NCBI RefSeq assembly: GCF_004799645.1
Contig: NZ_CP031306.1
Location: forward strand, 558,001-622,000
DNA: 64,000 nucleotides
Direction of reading: 5' to 3'
Source of the DNA: Natronorubrum bangense
Lineage (GTDB): Archaea; Halobacteriota; Halobacteria; Halobacteriales; Natrialbaceae
Positions 43,113-52,800 of the stretch are shown piece after piece. Both the position numbers and the translations under genes were made by a program. Under the pieces are notes generated by a model that was given only the letters and a program-made list of their open reading frames with translations, had not been told where the DNA came from and did no database searches. Each line of letters opens with the position of its first letter. Position 1 is the first letter of the stretch.

Positions 43113-43370
43113 CCTGTCTCTTACCCACAAATGGAGCCGCTATAGTGAGAGAACGGATCGGTGAATACAACCACAACTCCCGGTATTCACGGGTCTGACC
43201 AGCCTTAAGGATCTATTTCGACGATATCGAATATCTGCATTCGTCCACCCTCTCCGCTGAGATTGCCACCCGAATCGATCCTCACCTCGAGTTTCCGGTC
43301 GCAAATCGAAGTTGCGACCGTCTAAAACGCTTGTTTGGAACACCGCGAACATATGGGTAAGAGACAGGTC
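43113..43370. mobile_element. Remnant bounded by 16-base inverted repeats (MITE-like)
   Basis: GCCTGTCTCTTACCCA (43113-43128) and its inverse TGGGTAAGAGACAGGT (43354-43369) face each other with one mismatch. Inside, in the plus direction, a frame near 43225-43359 ends PVANRSCDRLKRLFGTPRTY and stops next to the right repeat, like a transposase tail. It is probably a deletion derivative of an IS. Confidence 0.5.
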
Positions 43371-43442
43371 TTCAGGAGCGGGAGGTGGTCAATGGCTGTT
43401 TCACGAGGAACGCCTACAAGGCCAGACGAAGAAGCAACAGCC

Positions 43443-44000
43443 ATGACGAGCTATAGATTCCGTGTGTGGCTACTGCCGAACCCACCGCTGGAGTTCGAGC
43501 CGGAGTCCGAGGTCTGGCGGGATATCGAAGTCGATGGGTCACAGACCTTGGCGGACTTTCACGAGGGAATCTTCGAAGCGTTCGAACGCTGGGAGACACA
43601 TGCCTATGCGTTCCGTACCCGCGACGAACACGGGATCGCCACTCGGAGCTACGTTCATCCCCAGATGTACAGCGGCGATCAGAGCTGGCCCCCGATGGAT
43701 GACGAGGACATTGATCAGTTCATCGAACAGGCTGTCCCTGACGACGTTCCCGAGGAAGCCAAAGACCGATTCAGAGACATCCGGAAGAATCCACCGGACG
43801 AAGGCAATGCCGCTGAAACTACCATCGACGACCTTGATCTCGAGCAATCACAGTCGCTATTCTACGAGTTCGACTTCGGCGACGGCTGGGAACATCACAT
43901 CGAACTGCAGGAAATCCGTGAGGGCTCACTCGACAGCGAGCCAGTCGTCGTCGACGAGCAGGGCGATGCACCACCACAGTATCCCGAGTATGACGAGTGA
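43443..44000 (+). CDS. pRiA4b ORF-3-like protein
   Basis: A 185-residue protein starting MTSYRFRVWLLPNPPLEFEP. It has the blocks typical of PRiA4_ORF3 proteins: WRDIEVDGSQTLADFHEGIF near the start, YAFRTRDEH in the middle, and SLFYEFDFGDGWEHHIELQE near the end. The family is a small alpha/beta fold found on plasmids and in transposons, with no proven function. It overlaps the SWIM protein gene by 11 bases, so the two are coupled. I chose the ATG at 43443 because the longer frame lies in the IS remnant. Confidence 0.8.
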   Translation: MTSYRFRVWLLPNPPLEFEPESEVWRDIEVDGSQTLADFHEGIFEAFERWETHAYAFRTRDEHGIATRSYVHPQMYSGDQSWPPMDDEDIDQFIEQAVPDDVPEEAKDRFRDIRKNPPDEGNAAETTIDDLDLEQSQSLFYEFDFGDGWEHHIELQEIREGSLDSEPVVVDEQGDAPPQYPEYDE

Positions 44001-45786
44001 CGGTGAATGGCCTACCCTGACGGAAGCGACTGTCAGAGAACTTGCCAGATCAAAATCCTACGAGCGGGGACAGACCTATTACGAACGGGGAGCAGTCAGT
44101 GACGTGGTTCGCCGCGGTGAAACAGTCCGGGCTGACGTCGAGGGGAGCCAGTATCAGCCCTACACGGTCACCATCGAGCTCGACGACACTGGCGTCGCTC
44201 GTACCGACTGTTCCTGTCCGTACGACCACAGTGGGATCTGTAAACACCGGGTTGCTGTGCTCTTGACCTGTATTCGGGACCCCGAGAGCGTTCGCGAACA
44301 GCCACCGGTTTCGACACTGATCGCCGACGCAGATCGAGAGACACTCGAGGAGTTGCTCGTTGGACTTGCCGCGGACCGTCCAGAGGTTGCCAATGTCATC
44401 GAAACTCGTCTCACCACCATGGGAGACGCGACTACCGATACCGCCGTGTCAGTGAATACCGAATCGATACGGCGCCAAGTGAACCACGCACTCCCGAAAC
44501 CGGGCAAGAAGGGGCACACCGATGCCTATGCTGAGGCAGAACGTATGGCAAATGAGCTGGACGAGTTACTCGAACAGGCACGGATGGCGATCGAGGCCGG
44601 TGACGGCGAGACCGCACTCGACGTGCTCGCAGCGATCACGGACGAACTCGCGAGCGGCAGGTGGGCGAACCTCTTGCCCTACGATGTCCCCCGTGTGTTT
44701 GAGGTGATTGATGACCTCAGCCAGGCGTTCATCGAAGCGGTTCTGACGGCTGAGTTGACCAAATCCGAGCACGATGACTGGGAGGAACGCCTCTCTGAGT
44801 GGGACGGACAATTCGACTACTACATGGGCGGCGAATCGACACTTTTGGCTGCAGCGGACGCAGCAGCCCAGGGCTGGGATGACGAACGGGTCCAGCAGGC
44901 GATGGCGGGTGACCTCGGCGAGGGGGACTTCTGGGACGACAACGATGTTTGGTACAGCGACGACATCGTGACTGCCCGGCTATCGATCCTCGACCGAGAG
45001 AATCGTATCGAGGAGTATCTCAATCTGGCAGCGGCAGCCGGCCAGACTCGAGCGTTCGCGCGAATGCTGGTCCAGGAAGATCGAATCGAGGAGGCAATCG
45101 ACTACGCCATCGAGCGATTCTCGACGCCGGATGCAGCACTCGAATTGGCCAAGGCGCTCCGTGCCAACGACGAGACACAGGCGGCTCTGCAAGTGGCCGA
45201 ACACGGCCTGACACTCGACGGCTACCGAAAAGACACGCTGGCAGTGTGGTTACGCAACCGAGCTGCCAGTGCAGGCGATCGCGAACTCGCGCTCGAGGCA
45301 GCTATCACTGCTTTCGAGGCGAGTCCGTCAGTGAGTACCTTCGAGGCCGTGGCAGAACTCGCCGCCGACGACTGGGGACCGATCAAGGCCGACCTGCTGG
45401 AGTCCCTTCGCACTGAAAGCTCAGGTGGCACCAGAGCCGCCCAAGTTGTGGAAGTGTTCATCCGCGAAGAGGAGTACGACGACGCAATCGAACTCGCGAA
45501 CCGAACGGAGCGCACCAGCGTCATCGAACCCGTGGTCGAGGCTGTCATCGAGGAGCGACCTCAGTGGGTGATCAGCACGTCCAAATCCCAAGCCGAACCG
45601 ATCATCGAACAGGGCCAGCACGACAGCTACCGGACGGCTGTTCGCTGGCTCAGACGCGCCGGTAAGGCAGCGAGGGCAGCCAACGACCTCAATGAATGGC
45701 GCGAGTACGTCGAAACGATGCGGGATGAGCACTATCAGAAGTACAAGCTTCGACCGATGCTGGACGACTTGCTTGAGGAGTTCTGA
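43990..45786 (+). CDS. SWIM zinc-finger protein with helical repeat region
   Basis: The 598-residue protein has a SWIM zinc finger at about residues 65-90 (CSCPYDHSGICKHRVAVLL, pattern CxCx8CxH). SWIM domains bind DNA or proteins. The remaining 500 residues are nearly all helix in TPR/HEAT-like pairs (IEAGDGETALDVLAAITDEL, EYLNLAAAAGQTRAFARMLV, VFIREEEYDDAIELANRTER). Its ATG overlaps the end of the pRiA4b ORF-3-like gene. SWIM proteins of this form are common in archaea and actinomycetes. Their roles are unproven and may include DNA repair or mobile-element functions. Confidence 0.85.
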   Translation: MTSDGEWPTLTEATVRELARSKSYERGQTYYERGAVSDVVRRGETVRADVEGSQYQPYTVTIELDDTGVARTDCSCPYDHSGICKHRVAVLLTCIRDPESVREQPPVSTLIADADRETLEELLVGLAADRPEVANVIETRLTTMGDATTDTAVSVNTESIRRQVNHALPKPGKKGHTDAYAEAERMANELDELLEQARMAIEAGDGETALDVLAAITDELASGRWANLLPYDVPRVFEVIDDLSQAFIEAVLTAELTKSEHDDWEERLSEWDGQFDYYMGGESTLLAAADAAAQGWDDERVQQAMAGDLGEGDFWDDNDVWYSDDIVTARLSILDRENRIEEYLNLAAAAGQTRAFARMLVQEDRIEEAIDYAIERFSTPDAALELAKALRANDETQAALQVAEHGLTLDGYRKDTLAVWLRNRAASAGDRELALEAAITAFEASPSVSTFEAVAELAADDWGPIKADLLESLRTESSGGTRAAQVVEVFIREEEYDDAIELANRTERTSVIEPVVEAVIEERPQWVISTSKSQAEPIIEQGQHDSYRTAVRWLRRAGKAARAANDLNEWREYVETMRDEHYQKYKLRPMLDDLLEEF

Positions 45787-45884
45787 AGTACGGCGGCCGT
45801 TGGACCGGTGTGACCTCCTTGCTGTTTACGGCGAGGAAGAGGTCACCTCACACTGCTCTTTGTGGCGAGATAGGTGACGCTCCG

Positions 45885-46304
45885 CTATACATAGCCAACT
45901 CTAGGCATTCCGTCACGATACCAGACGATGAGCGCACCAAGGGCGAGGCCGAGTTGCGCCCACTCGTACCAGCCCATCGAGTACTGCATGAAACCGGCCG
46001 AAATGCCGTCCACTGATTCGTACGCGGGTGGCTCGAGGAGGGGCCAGAACAGAAAGGTGAGTGCAGATCCGTCGGCTGTCAGAAGAGCAGCCGGTGGGAT
46101 ATCCGCGAGTAGGTGAGAGACGTGTCCGATGGCGAACGCCGTTCCGACATCGGATCGCTCGAACCGGAGCGCGACGAGATAGACGGCTGGCAGTACTGGT
46201 AGAGCAAAAACACGGAACGGCCGAGCGTCCGTCGGCCAGGAAGGATTCCGAACGATCAACCGATCAGTAGACCCACGAACTGACCGTTGCAACTTCCGTT
46301 CCAC
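45885..46304 (-). CDS. Membrane-bound metal-dependent hydrolase-like protein (DUF457), truncated
   Basis: A 139-residue frame. The second half (GTAFAIGHVSHLLADIPPAA, TFLFWPLLEPPAYESVDG) carries the histidine-containing membrane segment of the DUF457/YdjM family. Normally there are two such segments and about 160-200 residues, and the first 40 residues here do not match. It seems to be a 5'-truncated or fused copy. Metal-dependent hydrolase activity is a family label and has not been tested for most members. Confidence 0.55.
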   Translation of the reverse strand: MERKLQRSVRGSTDRLIVRNPSWPTDARPFRVFALPVLPAVYLVALRFERSDVGTAFAIGHVSHLLADIPPAALLTADGSALTFLFWPLLEPPAYESVDGISAGFMQYSMGWYEWAQLGLALGALIVWYRDGMPRVGYV

Positions 46305-46805
46305 GGAGTACGATCTGTTGTGGATGTACGTGTGGAGTTCTCGTCCGTTTTTTCGTTGCCCCAGAACCCGGGTTCACCGTTGGCTTCGCCCTTCACGTCC
46401 CGTCAACGCCCTAAAGGGCGGGGACTCTCTCCGTGAGTCAGGTGGTATGACACTCTGTCTGGGTCCCATATTTCGATCGGTACTTGTCAATACCCGACGT
46501 TCAAATACAGTACTTTGAGGTATGATACTCTGGAGTACGATTATACAAAGTATCATATTTGGCAAAATTGTCTACTCTCTATGGCCGCTTTCGTGAACCG
46601 CACAGAAGAACTCTCACGCCTCCACACGCTCTTCCCCTGTCAGTTGTAACTATCCGTTGACTCGATGGGAACTACCGAAAGTACCGAAATCAGCTCGGGC
46701 TAAACACATACAAAAGGTACACACGATCGTCAAGACGACAAGAGTCTCCGTCTGAACCAGTTGTGTCAAAACAGTTACCGACCCTACATCTGGACGACGA
46801 CGTTA
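46305..46805. other. Intergenic region with a possible IS footprint
   Basis: No gene is supported. Around 46400-46425 a GTCAACGCCCTAAAGGGCGG hairpin resembles right ends of haloarchaeal IS605-type elements. An AT-rich stretch (46490-46560) contains several GTACT/AGTAC and TATGATACT/AGTATCATA-type inverted motifs. Confidence 0.35.
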
Positions 46806-49800
46806 CTATTTCCGCCGTTGGACAGAGAAGAGTGCGGTGACGAGCAACACAAACAGTGTGAGAACGACCCCGAAACCTGGCAGGCCATCAGAATCAATCG
46901 GGCCATCTTCCTGATCACTGGTGTCGTCCTGATCGCTGGCTTCGTCATCTGCATCACCCGCTCCATCGTTAACCGTCACCGACCCAGAGACACTGACATC
47001 GTCTGAGGAGAGTTCCACCGTATAGACGCCGGGACTGTCAACCGAGACGTTTTCGAGCGTCATCATCTCAGTTTCACTGCCCTCGAGCGTGAGCAACGTG
47101 GTTTCCTCGATACCTGCCTCATCGATCGACAGTACTATCGGTTGCTCTGCAACGCGGTCACCGGTGTTCGTTACGACGACGCTCACGTCGAATGTCTCGC
47201 CGGCTTCGACCTCGGACGGAACCTCGAAATCGGTCAGTTCGAAGAACGCGGGATCAAGTTTTTCGAGTACCACGATCGCGTCGGTCGTCGCCGTATCGTC
47301 TTCCGACCCGACGGTCAGTGAGCCCTCATCGGCGTCCCCGATAGTAGTAAGCCAGCTCAGAGAGAGTGACGTCTGTTCGCCACCACTGAGTGACACCTCG
47401 GTCGTATTGACGACGTCACCTTCAAAATTGGATAGCGTAATCTCCTGCGTGTCGCTGCGTTGGCCACTGTTGTCGATAGTCGCGTTGACTGTGACCTCCT
47501 CGCCTTCAGTCACGTTGTCAGTGACTGTGTCGATCGTCACGTCGAACGACGCGGGGCTCTGGGAGGGTCTGGTGGGTATGGGGGCCGCTTCCACCTCGAT
47601 CGTCTCCGTGACTGCACTCTCGTTGTCGGTTGCGACTGTCACTGTCCCCTCTCCAACGTCACTCGAGTCGGTCTGCCAGACCAGTGTCCTCGAACTGTTT
47701 TCGCCAGCACCCAGCGTCATCGATTCGGTATCGACCTCGTCACCGCCGAAGTCGGACAGGGTGACGTTTTGGGTTCCCTCGAGGTCACCGGCGTTGGTGA
47801 TCGTTACCTCGACATCCATAGAGTCGCCTTCGACTACGGTAGTCGGGTAGTCATCGATGGCGACGCTGAAATTCGCTGGCGCCAGCACGGTCACGGTTGT
47901 CGGCGGTGACGTCACGCTGTCGATCGTTGCAGTCACGTCATAGGTACCAGCAGTCGTGTTCTCGAACACCCCAGCGGCGGTCGCGTTTGTCCACTCGAAT
48001 CCAGCGTTCGACTCCTCGACGACGTTGTCGAATGCGTCGTACGCAGTCGCGTCGAACTCGAGTTCCGTGCCCGCCTCGAGCTGCTGGCCGGCGTCGGGAT
48101 CGATCGTGACTGAGTCAACGTTGGCCGGTTCGACCGTCACGGACACGGTGTCCGAATTCACGCCGTCAATCGTCGCCGTCACGTCGTAGGTGCCAGCCGT
48201 CGCCTCCTCGAACGTGCCGTCGGTGGTGTTTTGCCACGCGAAGGCAGTCTTATCGTCCTCGACGAGGTTGCCGTACGCGTCGAACGCGGTTGCGTCGAAG
48301 TCGACTGTTTCCCCAGCAGTGATCGTCTGCCTGTCTGCCGGCTCGAGTTCGACTGACTCGATGTCTGCTGGTTCGAGCGTGACGGTAACGGACTCGGAGA
48401 CGACATCGTCGAGTGTGGCGATCACGCTGTAGGTGCCGGCGACCGTTTCATCGAACGTGCCGTCGTCAGCGTTTTCCCATTCGAATACGGTTTCGTCGTC
48501 CTCGACGATATTGTCGTACGCGTCGTAGGCGGTCGCATCGAATTCGACCGTTCCACCGGCTGTGATGGTCTGGTCGTCGTCGGGCTCGAGTTCGACTGTC
48601 TCGACGTCGCTTTGGGCGACCTCGAGGTCGACGCCCTCGGTTATTCCGCTCTCGGTGGCGACCGTCAGCGTATGCGTTGGATCGGCTGTCGTCACCTCTC
48701 CGTTGGCGATCGACAGGGTCCCCTGCCCGCTGTCGTTGAGGGAAAGCGAGGCACCGCTGAGCACCTCACCATCGTGTTCGGAGTCGACAGTGACGTCGGT
48801 GAGTTCCTGATCTGTCGCCGGATTGCCGTACTGGTCGGTCGCGTCGATCACCAACTCGAGTGAGTCACCCGCAGTCATCGCATCGGGTGCGTCGAGCCTC
48901 TCGAGTGTCTCCGCATCGGCTGCACCGACGTCGATGTCTACGGTGTCCCCGTCGATGTCGGCGGCCGTTGCAGTCACCGTGTGGTCGACAGCGGCAGTTG
49001 CGATCTCGCCCTCGACCATCGTCACCGTCGCGTTCCCGTCGCCGTCGAGAGTGAGCGAACCGTCGTTGAACACTTCGCCGTCGTGTTCGGACACGACCTC
49101 GAAATCGACGAGCTCCTGCGCTGCTGTCGGGTTGTCGAACCGGTCCGTCGCCTGGATCGTGAGCGTGACCGACTCACCCGCAGTCATCGACTCTGGCGCG
49201 CCGACGATCGACAGCGAGTCGGCGTCGGCAGCCTTGAACGTCGCCGTGGCGGTATCGCTGCCAGCGTTCTCCTCGCCGAACTGGACGGTGAATTCGCCGC
49301 TATCGGTTGAAGTCGCTGTGAACGTTGCCTTCCCGGCAGCGTCTGTCGTTTCGGTATCTTCTGCGTCGAGTCCATCGACGTCGTCGATGTCTTCGGCGTC
49401 GTCAACCCCGACGGTCGCATCCTCGACCGGGTTACCGAACTCGTCTTCGAGCGTGACCGTAAATTCGACTTCGTCGACGCCGTCTGCTACCACATCGTTT
49501 GTAGTTATGTCGGCGTTGATGGTGTCGGCTGGTGCGGATTCGATAGTGACGTTTTGGGTGTCCTGATCGTCCGTACTTTCGACGGTGACGTCACCGTCGC
49601 CGTGGGTGTTGGAGTCGGTGTCCCACTCCAGGGTGAACTCAGCTGACTCGCCACTCTCGAGCGTGACTGCCCTGTCGTCCTGTTGCTCGTCGGTAAAGCC
49701 AGTATCGGTGAGCGTGACGAGCTGAGTTCCGTCTGCTCCCCAGTTGGTGGCGCTCATCGTCACGGTGAGCGTCTCTCCGCCCACGACGGGCGAGTTCGTT

Positions 49801-52800
49801 TCGGTGATACTCACATCGAAGAACGGGTCGGTGTCCTCCCAGGCGAGTGCGGGATAGTCGCCTTCGACGACGTGCCACGTTCCATCACCATCTGGGAACT
49901 CGAGGGCAGCCATGTTCCCGGTGGCGTTGATACCTTGCATCTCGCTTGCTGGCTCCGCGTCGGTCGTGTCGCCAAAGCCGACAACGTTCGTGCCATCACT
50001 ACCGCCACCGATTGGTTCCTCCTGAGTTGTCGTGCCAATGTCCCAGTAGGAATCCGCGACATCTTCGTTGTTTACCCCAGCGAGCCCGCCGATAGAGTCA
50101 GAGCCCTCGACACTTCCCGTCGCATACGACTCACGCACCTCGCCGCCGAAGTCGTTAATGCCGACGAGCCCGCCGACATAACTACCTGAATTTTTGACAC
50201 TCCCGGTGGCATACGACTCACTCACCGTCCCGAAGTTGTAGCCGACGAGCCCGCCGACAAATTCAGAGCCCTTGACACTCCCGGTGGCATACGACTCACT
50301 CACCGTCCCGCCTACGTTCAAACCGACGAGCCCGCCGACATAACTATTAGAGCCCTCGACACTGGCGTCTTCGAGCCCAACGTTCTCGACTGTGCCATCC
50401 TCTTTGACGTACCCGAACAGGCCGACATGGCTCTCGTCACTCTGGATATACAGGTCCGAAATCGTGCGTCCGTCGCCATCGAAGTGACCGGTGAACTCGT
50501 CTCCGTCCTCGCCAACTGGCTCGAAGCCGGCACCGTCGTCGGCCGTTTCGCTTGCAACCTCGTCGTAGCCCGCGGTGCTCTCGTTGAGGTCGTTGTTCAG
50601 CACAAACTTGTCATCCAGATTCTTGCGCACGTTGTGGAGATGGTACCAGTTTTCGATCTGATAGGGGTCGTCTTCGATACCGTTGCCCCCCGCGTACATT
50701 GATTCTACCGTCACCACCACGTCGGCGCTTTCGTTCGCAGTTGCCACGCTCACCGCACCCTCGCCGACGTCACTCTCGGCGGTTTGCCACTCGAGGGTGA
50801 CGATCTCGGATTCGCCAGGCTCGAGTGTGAGTTCGCGGTCGTCCCGCTGTTGGTCGTCGAAACCGGTGTCATTGAGCGTTACCATCTGCGTGTCACTCTC
50901 GCCTCGGTTCGTGACGGTCGCGTTCACCTCGAGCGTCCTGCCGACCGGTACCGGTGAGTTCGTCTCCGTGATCTCGACGGCGAAGAACGGCGCGGCCAAC
51001 AGTGTTCCGTCGACCTCGGCTGTGGCTCCGTCGCTGACGGTAACGTCGACGCTCGAGTTTGCATTGTAGCCGTCCGCCTCGAAGGTCAGGTCGTAGTCGT
51101 GGCCGCCGGGGACGTTCTCGACGGTGAAGTCTCCCGCTTCATTCGTCGCCGCGGTGTAGGCTCCCGTGCCCTTTTGTGCGGTGACGGTCGCCTCCTCGAT
51201 ACCCGCTCCCGTGACCTCGTCAGTGGCCGTGCCGGTAATCTCGGCGTTACCGGCTAACACATAGTTTGCCGACTTTCCATCACCAGACTCGAACGGGCGG
51301 GAGGGGATCTCTGCATTCCTGTATCCCGGTTGCGAGAACGTGTAGCTGTACGTAAAGTCACCAGGGACCACAATCTCCATCTCGCCATCCTCATCGGCCA
51401 CGAATGCGTTCTCGACGATACCCCATGTTCCCTCTTCGAGCCTCACGGTCGTTCCCTCGAGCGGTTCGTCCGTTATCCCATCTCTGAGCGTAATGGAATC
51501 ACGCGCATCACCGGTGATCTCGAGATCCACGCCGGTCACGTTCTCGTCTTTGACCGCTGTGGTCGTTGACGCCCTGTCCCACCCCTCTTGATCGACAATC
51601 ACGTCGTAGCTCTCATCCGACTCTGGCACGTTTTTGACGGTGTACTCGCCGTTTTCATCAGTCTCGGCGGTGTATTCGCCAGGAACGCCGGAAACCGTTA
51701 CTTCGATGTCTCCGATACCTGTCTCGAAGGTCGTATCTTCGACCGTCCCACTCACATTGTAGGCTTCGTTCACTTGGACTGTTGCAACGTCTGCGGTGTC
51801 TGCTGTGGCGACCACAATGTCGTGTTCGCCCGCATCACCGCTGTCTGTCTTCCACTCGAGGGAGACCTGTTGGCTCTCATCACCCGAAACCGTAAGGTCT
51901 GTCTCGACGTCGACCGCCTCTCTGTCAACCGATAGCGTCACCGCCTGCGTGCGCTCGGTGGAATCAGTGTTCGTGACGGTCACGTCGACCGTAAGCGTTT
52001 CACCTTCGTTCACCGGTTCGTTCGTAACGTCGATGGTCGGGTCGAGACCCGTCTCCAGCGCTCTGAGTCCGGGGTAGTCGTCAGGACCGATCCGGACCCA
52101 CCATGTCGAGTCGAAATCCAAGCGATGCATCTCGAAGATAGCGTTGAGACCCTGCATCTCGGCGGCTGGCTCGGTATCGCCGATCTCCCCAAAGCCAACG
52201 AGGGTAGTTTCGGTGGCTGCAGGATTCCCAACTGCCTCGGACCGGTTCGTGGTTCCAATGTCCCAGTAGGCGTCCTCGATGGTCGCGTCATTTTCGTTCG
52301 AGCCCACGAGTCCACCGGGATTATCAGGATTTTGTTCCGCTGAAACATCTCCGACAGCGTATGATGTGTTGACCACCGCATCTGGGCCGAGGTTTCTTCC
52401 AACCAGTCCACCGGCGCGGTCACCACCATCGACAGTACCGGTAGCATATGACTCACTTACTTGGCTGTTGATGTTGTCGCCCACGAGTCCGCCGACTCTG
52501 TCGGAGCCTGTGACACTACTGGCGGCAGATGATTCATGCACCTCGCCGTGATTAATACCGATGAGTCCGCCGATGTTAGTAATCCCTGCGACACTGCCGG
52601 CGGTAGACGATTCACGCACCTCGCCGCGATTGTCGCCCACGAGGACACCGACACTATCAGTGCCTTCGACACTGCCGGCGGCAGACGAATTAGCGACTAC
52701 TCCTACGTTCAGACCAACAAGTCCGCTAACATAAGCAGAACCGTCGATTGTAACGTTTACTACCTCGACATTCTCAACTGTGCCACCATCGATCGCACCA

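Noticed and set aside
43462..43989. Upstream extension of the SWIM protein frame to a 774-residue product
   Set aside because: The extra 176 residues are Arg/Ser-rich and lie out of frame on top of the pRiA4b ORF-3-like gene. The acidic start at 43990 is the natural N-terminus.
46761..47006. Plus-strand ORF overlapping the end of the adhesin gene
   Set aside because: It is antisense to the PGF-CTERM tail, which is clearly coding, and has no recognisable motif.
47890..48620. DNA tandem repeats as a non-coding satellite
   Set aside because: They are in frame and encode 78-residue Ig-like repeats of the surface protein.
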